A stretch of 39,162 nt of DNA. Origin: an uncultured Clostridia bacterium. Lineage in GTDB: Bacteria; Bacillota; Clostridia; Oscillospirales; CAG-272. Both the position numbers and the translations under genes were made by a program. Shown in pieces: positions 8,112 to 16,103 of the stretch (position 1 is the stretch's first letter; each line of letters begins with the position of its first letter). The notes under the pieces were generated by a model. It worked only from the letters and a program-made list of their open reading frames with translations, was not told where the DNA came from and ran no database searches. Where the stretch lies: positions 1 to 39,162 of the forward strand of contig CANQWE010000012.1 of the NCBI GenBank assembly GCA_947627475.1, read 5' to 3'.

Positions 8112-8129
8112 TCAGGTTCATCCCGTTTT
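8094..8129 (+). repeat. Tandem duplication across the 3' end of the 5S-type gene
   Basis: CAGGTTCATCCCGTTTA at 8094-8110 recurs at 8113-8129 with one change, period 19 nt. The first copy contains the stop codon of the upstream gene and the second is untranslated. Confidence 0.8.
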
Positions 8130-8134
8130 ATAAA

Positions 8135-8167
8135 GAAAAAAGCGCACATACATGCGCTTTTTTCTTT
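8135..8167 (+). terminator. Intrinsic terminator of the Na+-pump operon
   Basis: Perfect 12-bp arms at 8135-8146 and 8153-8164 with a 6-nt loop and a T-rich tail. It closes the operon 23 nt after the last stop codon. The A-rich left arm may also let it end minus-strand transcripts from the DUF1540 gene. Confidence 0.88.
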
Positions 8168-8195
8168 TAAAACCGTCTGATTTACGCTGCCGATC

Positions 8196-8375
8196 TTAAT
8201 GGCAGCAGTCACCTGTACCAAGTACAAAAGATTCACAATCTGTACACTGGATAACTGTGGGATTCGACTCGTGTGTGCCTACCTGGATCTTATCCAGCAC
8301 GCAGTAACCACTTTGAGAGTTGTTTGCGCACTGTTCAACAGAGCAGGCAATGCAGTGATTTGCCTTTTTTTCCAT
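8196..8375 (-). CDS. DUF1540 small cysteine-rich protein
   Basis: A 59-aa ORF on the minus strand. It starts at the ATG at 8375-8373 with GAGG 8 nt upstream and ends with TAA at 8198-8196. It has eight cysteines, and the middle reads YCVLDKIQVGTHESNPT followed by CTDCESF, the hallmark of DUF1540 domain proteins of clostridia. Function is unknown; the cysteine spacing suggests metal binding, and family members often lie near sporulation genes. It is transcribed divergently from the two small spore-coat-like genes to its right. A plus-strand ORF over the same bases is a shadow. Confidence 0.85.
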   Translation of the reverse strand: MEKKANHCIACSVEQCANNSQSGYCVLDKIQVGTHESNPTVIQCTDCESFVLGTGDCCH

Positions 8376-8400
8376 TTGTCATGCCTCGGTTTCTTCAATT

Positions 8401-8418
8401 GGAATCAAAACTGATTCC
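8401..8418. repeat. Inverted repeat between the divergent small genes
   Basis: GGAATCA and TGATTCC are separated by 4 nt. It lies in the divergent intergenic region 26 nt upstream of the DUF1540 start, so it could be an operator or part of its untranslated leader. Confidence 0.4.
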
Positions 8419-8556
8419 GTAGTTATTGTATCCGCAGGATTAGAAAACATGCACCTTGGCGTAAGTGTAAAATTTAGAAAAATTTATTTATTTTGCATAT
8501 TCTTATTTTTCCGGAACAATACTGATGTTGAAATAAATAAACAGGAGGCAAAAGAT

Positions 8557-8733
8557 ATGACGTCAAAAGAGCTTTTATATGTAGAAGACGCACTCGGTCA
8601 CGAGCAGTATTTTCAAACCGCATGTAAGGAATGCGCAGCTCAAATTCAGGATGCTCAGCTGAAAACCTGTGTTGAGCAGATGGCACAGAAGCATCAGCAG
8701 ATTTTCCAGAGTTTTTACAGCTTACTTGGATAA
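8557..8733 (+). CDS. Small spore-associated-like protein, paired with CotF-like gene
   Basis: A 58-aa protein that starts at the ATG at 8557, after GGAGG at 8544-8548; a longer frame from 8449 has no support. The sequence is helical with two cysteines (TACKECAAQIQD) and a C-terminal helix. I recognise no domain with certainty. Pairs of such short helical proteins, the second with a coat F domain, are common in spore-forming clostridia, so a spore or coat role is inferred from the neighbour. A SigG-like -35 (GCATA at 8495-8499) lies upstream, but its -10 is not convincing. Confidence 0.65.
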   Translation: MTSKELLYVEDALGHEQYFQTACKECAAQIQDAQLKTCVEQMAQKHQQIFQSFYSLLG

Positions 8734-8755
8734 TGTAAGAAAGGCAGGAATGATA

Positions 8756-9001
8756 ATGGACGACAAAAATCTTATGGAAAATATTCTCCTTTTGGAGAAA
8801 GGCGTTTGCGACTTGTATATGCATGGAACATTGGAATCTTCCACCGCTAATATTCATCAGGCATTCAGCACCGCTCTCCAGGATTCCCTCACCATGCAGG
8901 ATACCCTTTACAGCACAATGGCAGCAAAGGGCTGGTATCCGTCTGAGCAAGCAGACCAAAACAAAATCAGTGCTGTAAAACAAAAATTCAGCACACAGTA
9001 A
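8756..9001 (+). CDS. CotF-like spore coat protein
   Basis: An 81-aa protein resembling the coat F domain. It is helical, with DKNLMENILLLEKGVCDLYM at the N terminus, a middle helix (IHQAFSTALQDSLTMQDTLY) and an aromatic GWYP near the end. In this family the helical bundle associates with the spore coat or with ferritin-like assemblies. Several ATGs lie in frame (8750, 8756); 8756 is best spaced from the GGCAGG sequence at 8743-8748. It follows the 58-aa gene by about 20 nt and is closed by a hairpin terminator, so the two genes form a short operon. Confidence 0.75.
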   Translation: MDDKNLMENILLLEKGVCDLYMHGTLESSTANIHQAFSTALQDSLTMQDTLYSTMAAKGWYPSEQADQNKISAVKQKFSTQ

Positions 9002-9019
9002 AAAAAGAGTCCCAGCATA

Positions 9020-9054
9020 GGCCAAGTACCCGTAAGGATACTTGGCCAGTTTTA
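9020..9054 (+). terminator. Terminator after the CotF-like gene
   Basis: Arms GGCCAAGTA (9020-9028) and TACTTGGCC (9039-9047) with a 10-nt loop, then a short T-rich stretch. Confidence 0.7.
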
Positions 9055-9055
9055 T

Positions 9056-9180
9056 TCGCCTGCGGCGAGTGATATTTGCTTTGCAAGTTTAAGGACAAAA
9101 ATTATCAATAAAACCTTTAGGTTCTAATATCACTTTGCCGTTAGACAAAATATAACTGTGAGACTTGTCTCACAATATCA
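9056..9180. repeat. Cluster of short hairpins separated by TGATATT/ATATCAC motifs
   Basis: Three small palindromes occur here: TCGCCTGCGGCGA (9056-9068), TTGCTTTGCAA (9076-9086) and TGTGAGACTTGTCTCACA (9157-9174). TGATATT follows the first, and AATATCAC occurs at 9126-9132 and again directly after the third. No ORF crosses the block. It looks like an interspersed repeat of stem-loops with a constant spacer word. Confidence 0.5.
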
Positions 9181-9317
9181 CTTAAGTCTAATCGTATGTT
9201 TTCAATGGTATGTTGAAAAATTCGGGGAAGTGTTTATTATCGAAATATGTTATAATAAACAAAATCGGCGAAATTTGCAAGGTGTATAATGAAAAATACA
9301 TAAAACGGAGTGAAAAA

Positions 9318-10005
9318 ATGTCAATAATCAAACTGATTGTTAGCAAACATAAATTGGACAAGGTGAAAGAATCTTTTAAGGAAAGTGTTGCAGCAGTAAA
9401 AAAGAAACAGTTCTCAATAAGACAGCAGATAAGGTTATTCACAAAGTCAACACAGAGAATGTGTTAATTGTCTAATTCTGTAAGCACAATGGCTAAAACA
9501 TTGCTGGGTGTTTCTGGTGCGACAGCTGTCGGCGGCAAGAATCAATATTTAATCACTACCAAGGAAGAAACGGAAGTGTTTGTATCTGATTGGAAACAAA
9601 GCTTTTGACTGATAGAAATATATTAACGGTATATGACACAAACAATGGCAAAGAAAAATCGGCACCGTCAAACAATGGCTCATATCTGGTGGTATACTCT
9701 TATTTGAAAAAGAAGCCAAGATATGTACGGTTACATTGGAGAATGAAAAGTTGTACTACTTAAAGAAATGCGTTTCATTTGGAGATTTACAAATTGAGGC
9801 TTTTGAGGGAAGAATAGAGATTAAAATTAAATCTAATGGCAATTACTCAATATATTATAAGGAAAAGAAAATTGCCGAGTTACACGAACTGCCGATAAAA
9901 CTAAAGGATGGTTTTGTGGATAGATATGCGCTGTAATGTAAAGAAGAAAAAGATAAGCAAGTAGCCGTAATGATAGCTATCGCCTTAGGTACCGTTAATG
10001 AGTAG
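9318..10005 (+). pseudogene. Decayed gene of unknown function, several frameshifts
   Basis: An ATG at 9318 with CGGAG upstream opens MSIIKLIVSKHKLDKVKESF. The frame then breaks near the A-run at about 9400. The continuation in another frame (VINKVNTENVLIV) ends at a stop near 9470; coding resumes as MAKTLLGVSGATAVGG at about 9490 and LTVYDTNNGKEKS after about 9600. The longest intact piece is 9736-9936 (SFGDLQIEAFEGRIEIKIKSNGNYSI in part). After one more stop, a typical end (VAVMIAIALGTVNE) reaches TAG at 10003-10005. The pieces read as one protein of about 220 aa with several indels and stops. The middle looks beta-rich, as in tubby/LURP-like folds, but I cannot confirm a family. It is AT-rich compared with its neighbours. 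Confidence 0.7.
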
Positions 10006-10136
10006 GAATTTTGATTTATGAACTAAACGACGGTAACACTATTCAATAATCTTTTGAGGCGATAAAAGGGTTTACGGTTCTTCTAACAAGTGAGAAAAGT
10101 GATGTACATCTTCCCTGCTTGTTAAAAGCATAAGTC

Positions 10137-10169
10137 AAAAGGCTGTGTAGAAATTCTACACAGCCTTTT
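10137..10169. terminator. Bidirectional terminator hairpin
   Basis: A perfect palindrome with 16-bp arms (10137-10152 and 10154-10169). It has A-runs at the left and T-runs at the right, so it could act on both strands. It separates the decayed gene from the minus-strand membrane protein gene. The stretch 10006-10136 holds no gene I can support. Confidence 0.75.
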
Positions 10170-10252
10170 GTCCTTAAAAGTACAACCCTTAGCCAGGACT
10201 CATTTTTTATAAAACTACACATACATAACACATGCAGCATTTTATATGCCAA

Positions 10253-10744
10253 TTATTTTTTTCTTGCTCTGACATACACAACAATAGAGCTTACCACATC
10301 TACGCAGAAAATAAATTGCAGGATTCCATTGATTACCGCAAATGCATCCGTTGCCCTTCCCTCTGCATGTGCACGGATCACCGCAGCCACTCCAATGAGT
10401 CCCGTCAATAAGATCGCCGCAGCATCATATAAAATAAAAAAAATAGAAAATACATATGTAAAAATACTTATAAAAAATAAAACGCCTAAAACAAATATCG
10501 CAAGATAAGCCGGGATCTGTATTAATTTTACCACCATATTGGCTAGGGCGATCCCTTTTGCATTCCATTTTTGCACCATACTCAGTGAAACGAAAACAGC
10601 GTTGCAGATGAAAGCAACGAGAAAAAGTAAGAAAAGCACGCCGATCAAGAAAAGGGGCGTGAGAGTTTCAGAAAATAAGCAGTACAGCGAAATGAGTAGT
10701 ACGTACGGAAAAATACCGGCGGGTATCAATAGATAGTATTTCAT
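10253..10744 (-). CDS. Four-helix integral membrane protein of unknown function
   Basis: A 163-aa, very hydrophobic protein with about four transmembrane segments: roughly residues 5-25, 30-55, 70-100 and 100-125, with another hydrophobic stretch near 135-155. It has a short basic C terminus (RARKK). No signal for a known family is strong enough to name it. It starts at an ATG with AAGGAAGG upstream. It lies alone on the minus strand after the helicase fusion, about 50 nt downstream of that gene's stop, so co-transcription is possible. Confidence 0.7.
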   Translation of the reverse strand: MKYYLLIPAGIFPYVLLISLYCLFSETLTPLFLIGVLFLLFLVAFICNAVFVSLSMVQKWNAKGIALANMVVKLIQIPAYLAIFVLGVLFFISIFTYVFSIFFILYDAAAILLTGLIGVAAVIRAHAEGRATDAFAVINGILQFIFCVDVVSSIVVYVRARKK

Positions 10745-10791
10745 ATATAGCCTTCCTTAATATTGTTTTTTCTCATTGCTCTATTGTAAAA

Positions 10792-13700
10792 TTAGAAAAA
10801 GGACAGCTGTTCTGCCGGGCGTTCCCGCCGTACGGCAGTTTCCTTTACAACAGAAGCAGGAAGGTCCTGCAAAAAACAAGATAGCTCTGGACTTGTAGTA
10901 AGAAGCAGCTCCTCGCGGGCGCGCGTCATACCCACATAAAACAGACGCCGCTCCTCTTCCATATCCGTCGTTCTTCCCTTGGATTCCAAAGGGAGCGTTC
11001 CTTCTTTTACACCAGCTAAAAATACCGCGGGGAATTCCAAGCCTTTAGAGCCGTGCAAAGTCATAAGCTGTACTGCTCCTGATTCCCAGCCTTTACCTGC
11101 AGCACGACACAAATCTGCCTCCTGGCCTAAAATCAGGATGTTCCATAACTCCTGAAAGCTGGTATGAAAAACTGCCGTATTTCTAAGAGACTCCAGCGCA
11201 GGGGATTTTCCGTACTCCTCCTCCCAGCGGGCAATCAGTTTCCAAGGCTTCTCCTTTTTTACCATCGGAAGCCATGTATGTACTGTCTCTAGCCATGGCT
11301 TTAAAATTTCGTTTTTAGAAACAATCTCCGCAAAGTCCGCTGGATCAAATTCCCGTTGCTTTTCGCATATTTTTCGGATCTGCAAAATCAAATCACCGGG
11401 ACATTTCCACAGCAGGCGAAGTGCTGTTTCCATGGAAATGCCCTCATCCGGCGCTTGCAAAGCACGCAAGAATGCCAGAGTTCCCCGCACTTCATCTGTT
11501 TCTAAAAATGTATCCCGACCGCTGATAACACAAGGAATATCGTCATGCTGCAAGCATTTTTCCACAAGCTGCAGCTGACGATGTGTCCGGCAAAGTACCG
11601 CAATATCGGAAAAAGAACGGATGGTTCGCTCCTGTCTGCCTTTCTGCGCTTCCAACATATCAATGCCGCCGGTCATAATTCCGATCTCCTTGGCAATAAA
11701 AATCCCTTCAGAAAAGTCATCCTTAGCCTGTACAAGGCGCACCTGCACGCCGGAGGGACGGTTAGGGGAAAGCGCGCGTGAACTCCCTGGATTTTTTTCA
11801 ATTACAGGAAGCGCTGCTTTCAGAACCTCCGGCGTGGAACGGTAATTTTCCACAAGACGAATGGTTTGCAGGGCAGGATAATCCTCCAATAATCGACCAA
11901 AGCAGTTGCCATTTGCCCCCCGGAAACCATATATGGACTGGTCTGGATCCCCAATAACAAAAAGGCTCTTTCCTTCCCTGCTCCAGTGCCTGACAAGGGC
12001 ATACTGCACATCATTGATATCCTGAAATTCATCCACCAGCAGATAGGTAAAGTTTCTGCTGTCCGATAGATCCTGCTTCAATGCTGCTACAAGTAAGTCG
12101 TCAAAATCCAGCAGATTCTGCTCCTGCAGCCGGCTGCAGTACGCATCAAACAAGTCCTTGTCTACTCCGGCCTCGTCTGGATCCAGACCGTTTTTAACGC
12201 GGGAAACCGCCTGCAGAAATCCCGCAGCGCTTCCCTTTTTCCCGGTACGATCCAATAATTCAGCGGCAATCGTAAGTGCATCCACCTGACTGATGAGATG
12301 GACATCTTCCAACCGATTTAGACAGATGGCGTGAAAGGTTCCGATGGTCATTCGGGCTACTGCACGCTTCCCTCCCAGCCGGTTTTCCAGCCGATGCCGC
12401 ATTTCTGCAGCAGCTTTATTTGTAAAGGTGACAGCGGTGATTTTTTCTGGTCGCACGCCCAATTCTTCAACCAAATAGGCGATCCGCGCGACCAGGGTCT
12501 TTGTTTTTCCTGTTCCGGGTCCAGCGACGACTGCAACTACTCGCTGGTTGGCGGTAACTGCTTCTTTTTGTGCAGGGTTAAGTACTTCCTCCTGCACTAC
12601 TGTAGGAATAGATGTAGGTGAGGCGGAAGACGATTTTTTCTTATTCTGGACCGGCTGCCGCTTTTTTGACTTCTGCGGCATTCCAGTATCGGCAAAGGAA
12701 ATTTGTCCATTCAGCTTTTCTCTCTCCCCAGGAGTAAGAAGCGAAATGGTACCATATTCTCCATCAAACCCGGCTTTTCTGTCCACCTTGCCCACACGCA
12801 GACGGCGTATGCCCTCAGCCACACAGGGGCCAGCTACGCTTTCTATATCTGCGATAGGAGTTTGACGTAAAATATAAAATTCCGGACCCAAGATGTCAAG
12901 CATCTTTTCATATAGCTCCATGGTTTTTTTGCCCGTTGGCGCGCCTCCCTGAGAAGCTGCAATAACCTCCGGCAAAGGCGCGAGACTTTCAAAAGGCTTG
13001 GCCTGATCGGGACGGAAGCCCGCAGGACGGTCGGCCAGTTCCTCCACCCGATGCTCTACACCTATAGTCAGTTTTTTGCCGCACACCGGACAGAGGCCGT
13101 TATGCGCGGCCGCCTCAGCTGGCGTAAAGCAAATGTCACAGTTACGATGGCCATCCAAATGATATTTCCCTTCCTCTGGAAAAAATTCTACTGTTCCTTC
13201 GAAACCCTGTCCCGTTCGGATAGCACGGACCAGGGCACTATAGGAGAGATCGGTATCCAGCAAATTGGCCTCACGTCCCAGTTTGGCAGGAGAATGGGCA
13301 TCAGAGTTGGATACCAAAGTAAGTCCCTGCAGTGCAGATACCCGCCAATTCATAGGCGGATCAGAAGATAATCCGGTTTCCACAGCGTGAATGTTGGGCG
13401 TCATATCGTCAAAACAAGCTTTTATCGTATCGAACCCGGAAAAGGCACCGAACATGGAAAAATGGGGCGTCCAGATATGTGCTGGAATAAATTCTGCGTC
13501 CGGACAGACATCCATTGTCAGTTCCAAAAGATCCCTGCTGTCCATTCCCAGAATCGGCCGTCCATCTGAATGAATATTGCCTACCGCTTCCAGTCTGGCT
13601 GACAACTCGTCTGCGGCCTCCAGGCTGGGAAGCAGAATCAGATTGTGAACCTTACGGGTCTTGCCGTCCCGCTTGTAAATGGAACTGATTTCTCCCGTAA

Positions 13701-13950
13701 CCATAAAACGGGGCGCCTCTCCAGGCATTGCTTCAGGAAGACACAGCGCATCCCGCAGCTTATATAGCCCTTCTTCTGCCATGACCAGTTGCTCACGCAA
13801 CTCAGCCCGCCAAGCGGGATGCGTAAAATCGCCGGTTCCGATCAGTCCGATTCCCTTACGCCGGGCCCACCAATCCAGATGAGGAGCATCGCAGTCCTTA
13901 CTGGTAGCACGGGAAAACCGGGAGTGAATGTGTAAATCGGCAATATACAT
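10792..13950 (-). CDS. Fusion of endonuclease Q-like PHP domain and UvrD/Rep helicase
   Basis: A 1052-aa protein with two modules. Residues 1-410 resemble the PHP-family endonuclease Q (TIGR00375-type). They carry HIH at 7-9, GTGDFTHPAW at 38-47, SNSDAHSP at 214-221 and a four-cysteine zinc site (CDIC 271-274, CPVC 287-290). EndoQ nicks DNA 5' of deaminated or abasic bases. After a Lys/Ser-rich linker (about 425-450), residues 455-1052 form a superfamily 1A helicase. Its Q motif is LNPAQKEAV, Walker A is GPGTGKT at 477-483, Walker B is DEFQD at 640-644 and motif III is GDPDQSIYGFRG. MTLHGSKGLEFP and YVGMTRAREELLL complete it. The design suggests lesion nicking followed by unwinding in one polypeptide (inference). 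A consensus promoter lies upstream. Confidence 0.9.
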   Translation of the reverse strand: MYIADLHIHSRFSRATSKDCDAPHLDWWARRKGIGLIGTGDFTHPAWRAELREQLVMAEEGLYKLRDALCLPEAMPGEAPRFMVTGEISSIYKRDGKTRKVHNLILLPSLEAADELSARLEAVGNIHSDGRPILGMDSRDLLELTMDVCPDAEFIPAHIWTPHFSMFGAFSGFDTIKACFDDMTPNIHAVETGLSSDPPMNWRVSALQGLTLVSNSDAHSPAKLGREANLLDTDLSYSALVRAIRTGQGFEGTVEFFPEEGKYHLDGHRNCDICFTPAEAAAHNGLCPVCGKKLTIGVEHRVEELADRPAGFRPDQAKPFESLAPLPEVIAASQGGAPTGKKTMELYEKMLDILGPEFYILRQTPIADIESVAGPCVAEGIRRLRVGKVDRKAGFDGEYGTISLLTPGEREKLNGQISFADTGMPQKSKKRQPVQNKKKSSSASPTSIPTVVQEEVLNPAQKEAVTANQRVVAVVAGPGTGKTKTLVARIAYLVEELGVRPEKITAVTFTNKAAAEMRHRLENRLGGKRAVARMTIGTFHAICLNRLEDVHLISQVDALTIAAELLDRTGKKGSAAGFLQAVSRVKNGLDPDEAGVDKDLFDAYCSRLQEQNLLDFDDLLVAALKQDLSDSRNFTYLLVDEFQDINDVQYALVRHWSREGKSLFVIGDPDQSIYGFRGANGNCFGRLLEDYPALQTIRLVENYRSTPEVLKAALPVIEKNPGSSRALSPNRPSGVQVRLVQAKDDFSEGIFIAKEIGIMTGGIDMLEAQKGRQERTIRSFSDIAVLCRTHRQLQLVEKCLQHDDIPCVISGRDTFLETDEVRGTLAFLRALQAPDEGISMETALRLLWKCPGDLILQIRKICEKQREFDPADFAEIVSKNEILKPWLETVHTWLPMVKKEKPWKLIARWEEEYGKSPALESLRNTAVFHTSFQELWNILILGQEADLCRAAGKGWESGAVQLMTLHGSKGLEFPAVFLAGVKEGTLPLESKGRTTDMEEERRLFYVGMTRAREELLLTTSPELSCFLQDLPASVVKETAVRRERPAEQLSFF

Positions 13951-13987
13951 ACTGACACCTTCCGTCTGCTAAAATTGATTCTATTAT

Positions 13988-14016
13988 ATTATAATACAGT
14001 TTTTACTTTACTGCAA
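13988..14016 (-). promoter_or_regulatory. Sigma-A promoter of the EndoQ-UvrD gene
   Basis: Read on the minus strand: TTGCAG (14016-14011), 17 nt, TATAAT (13993-13988). The start codon is about 37 nt downstream of the -10. Confidence 0.78.
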
Positions 14017-14069
14017 GCTTTTTGCTTTCTGCTGACGAGGAATGGAACATTTAATAGATAATAGTAAAA

Positions 14070-14810
14070 CTACTGTAACAAGTTATGCAGAACTCTTTTA
14101 TAGTCATCCATAAACATCTTATAAAATTGATACGGAGTTGTTTCCTCATATTTTCTTTTTTTTATTCCACTGGATTCTATACTGTAAATCGTTGCGTTTG
14201 GATAGGATAATAATACAGGTGAGTGGGTAGCGATAATGAACTGAGAATTTGCAAGTACAAGTTCATGGAGACGAAGCAAAAAAGACAATTGTCTATCCCC
14301 TGACAGGGCAGCTTCCGGTTCATCCAAAATATAAAGGCCATTTCCTCTGAATCGTTCGTTCATTAAGCACAAAAAGGATTCACCGTGTGATTGTTCATGA
14401 AGAGACTTTCCACCATAAGATGCAATAATTTTAGGAGCGGCCGCTGGGATGGAATCCATCGCTTCAATTTGCGTAGCCACATTATAAAAGCTTTCCGCTC
14501 TGAGAAAAAATCCGTCCTTTGGTTTTTTATAGGTTTTCGTTAAAAGCAAACTTTCAAACAAATTTGAAGAAGAATTTCTTGTGGAAAAATTGTAGTTTAT
14601 AGAACCACCTTCTGCATTAAATCCATAAGCAATGGCAATTGCTTCAATCAATGTAGATTTTCCAGAACCATTTTCTCCAACAAAAAATGTTACATTACCA
14701 TCAAGTTTTATTGTATCCAGTGTACGCAACACATCCAGATTAAACGGATACTGCGTACAATCTTTTGGTTTTTTATAATGAACTTCTGCAATATATCCTG
14801 TTGTTTTCAA
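14070..14810 (-). CDS. AAA-family (SMC/ABC-type) ATPase
   Basis: About 246 aa. Walker A is GENGSGKSTLIEA at about residues 45-57 and Walker B is GLYILDEPEAALS, followed by a His switch (FIIATHSPVLL). These place it among single-protein ABC/SMC-like ATPases, such as the ATP-binding proteins often found in defence or mobile islands. No substrate or partner is evident. The start is uncertain. TTG at 14810 has AAGGTGG 8 nt upstream and is my choice; GTG at 14822 or 14819 would overlap that ribosome binding site. It lies in an AT-rich patch with broken neighbours, downstream of a hairpin terminator. Confidence 0.82.
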   Translation of the reverse strand: MKTTGYIAEVHYKKPKDCTQYPFNLDVLRTLDTIKLDGNVTFFVGENGSGKSTLIEAIAIAYGFNAEGGSINYNFSTRNSSSNLFESLLLTKTYKKPKDGFFLRAESFYNVATQIEAMDSIPAAAPKIIASYGGKSLHEQSHGESFLCLMNERFRGNGLYILDEPEAALSGDRQLSFLLRLHELVLANSQFIIATHSPVLLSYPNATIYSIESSGIKKRKYEETTPYQFYKMFMDDYKRVLHNLLQ

Positions 14811-14877
14811 TATCAGCACCACCTTATCAGCAGATTTTCACTTCTTCATAAAAAGGATCCTATGAAATCCTTGAGAA

Positions 14878-14912
14878 AATAAAAATAAAATCGACAAGTT
14901 TTTTGTCGATTT
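14878..14912 (-). terminator. Terminator after the GNAT gene
   Basis: Arms at 14888-14897 and 14903-14912 around a 5-nt loop. On the minus strand they are followed by TTTTATTTTT. Confidence 0.75.
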
Positions 14913-14949
14913 CTGCCTGATTACTATAAAAAAAGATATTTTTACGTTT

Positions 14950-14973
14950 TGGGCAGAGAGATTTGAATCCTCG
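14950..14973 (-). other. tRNA 3'-end-like fragment, possible attachment-site remnant
   Basis: On the minus strand this stretch resembles the T-arm and acceptor end of a tRNA: GAGGATTCAAATCTCTC, then GCCCA. No tRNA body precedes it. Such fragments mark sites left by integrases that use tRNA genes. Two tRNA-Leu genes lie 1.4 kb away at the other side of the AT-rich patch. Confidence 0.3.
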
Positions 14974-14976
14974 TTA

Positions 14977-15390
14977 TTATTTTATTTCTTTGACGTACAA
15001 CCTGTCTTTCCCGTTACCGTAATTAACAATATTCTTGACATAGCGATATCCATACTTCTCATACAAACCTACATGTTCCGACGGAATATATGTTCTGTCA
15101 AATCCATTTTTCTTTGCATAAGCATTTGCAAAATCGATCAGCTTTTCACTGATCCTGTGTCCACGATAATCCTCCGCCACAAAGATACCTGATATCCATG
15201 GATATATTTCAAGCAACGAATAATAGTCTGTCTTCATGACAAAAAGCATTCCCACAATTTGCTCATTCACGATTGCCGCAAATGGCGTTTCCCAATCAGT
15301 AAGCGCCCACGCCCGGAAAATTCCTGACATATGTTCTTTTACATCTACCCATGAGAAATTCTCAACAAAACAGATCAGTTTATTCGCCAA
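14977..15390 (-). CDS. GNAT-family N-acetyltransferase, probably damaged at its 5' end
   Basis: 137 aa with the GNAT acetyl-CoA site (GIFVAEDYRGHRISEKLIDF, about residues 68-87) and C-terminal YEKYGYRYV. The family acetylates amines of small molecules or proteins. The only start in frame is a TTG at 15390 with no convincing ribosome binding site. The preceding codons (KKVDKETD) are open but have no start before a stop. They join the frame of the upstream ORF (MDALEIKK) if one A is added to the run of six A near 15411. I therefore suspect a 1-nt loss that removed the true start. Read this way the protein would gain about 10 residues and have the usual family length. Confidence 0.65.
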   Translation of the reverse strand: MANKLICFVENFSWVDVKEHMSGIFRAWALTDWETPFAAIVNEQIVGMLFVMKTDYYSLLEIYPWISGIFVAEDYRGHRISEKLIDFANAYAKKNGFDRTYIPSEHVGLYEKYGYRYVKNIVNYGNGKDRLYVKEIK

Positions 15391-15404
15391 GTCCGTTTCT
15401 TTGT

Positions 15405-16047
15405 CTACTTTTTTATCTCCAATGCATCCATACGGAAATCATTTTTTACAAATCCAAAGTGCCGTTCGACTTTCCCGGCAGTTTCATCGACTGTACTTTT
15501 AGGGGTTCTCTCAATCCAATAAAAGCTACTATTTTTGATATCTTTACGTCTTTTCTCGTTAAGGATTTTCAAGGTTGTATTACATATCGCTTTTGCTTTT
15601 TCAGCATCAGTCGCACTGTTTATAAATTCGATAAAATCCAGATGATCAGGGCGATTACAGTAATCATCAACTAAATTCAAAGGCTCTTTTATTAAAAAAC
15701 GATTCTTGATGATTCCGTGAATTTTTCAGCTTCTTCCACCGTCAAATGGCAGTCACACAATACAATCTGATTTTGTGAAAGACGAATTAAATCAAGCAAC
15801 ACAAAATCCAATTGTTCTCTTGTGTTATCAATCAGCCATTTTTTATATTCCTCTACAGTACGCCCAAAAAACTCATCCGCATCTTTAAAGATTTTATTCA
15901 TCGACGGTTGAAAAACAGAATTTGAAAGTTTTTGATGATTTTCAAACTGTTCATCAATATCATAAACGAATAAATTATGCCGCTTAAACAACTCTCGTGA
16001 AATAGTTGTCTTCCCACCGCAAGGCGTTCCGGATATAAAATAAACAT
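15405..16047 (-). pseudogene. Broken P-loop nucleotide kinase-like gene
   Basis: The P-loop SGTPCGGKTTISREL is encoded near 16030-15985, but its frame has no start codon. The ATG at 16047 (MFIL) is in another frame and would join it if one base were added just before the SGTPCGG codons. The frame continues through VYDIDEQFENHQKL and VLLDLIRLSQNQIVLCDC, then stops at 15692. A shift near 15715 restores RFLIKEPLNLVDDYC and the rest down to 15405. Together this makes about 215 aa of a small-molecule or nucleotide kinase-like protein. At least two indels are needed to mend it, so it is decayed, unless the assembly has errors here. Confidence 0.7.
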
Positions 16048-16103
16048 TTTTTTAATGCTCTTTAATTACATTGTCTTAAAATATCATTGTACAATCTCCT
16101 CTA

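Noticed and set aside
8199-8414. Plus-strand 71-aa ORF.
   Set aside because: It is the antisense shadow of the DUF1540 gene, which has a ribosome binding site and a family signature.
10043-10252. Minus-strand 69-aa ORF.
   Set aside because: It runs through a perfect bidirectional terminator and has no recognisable features.
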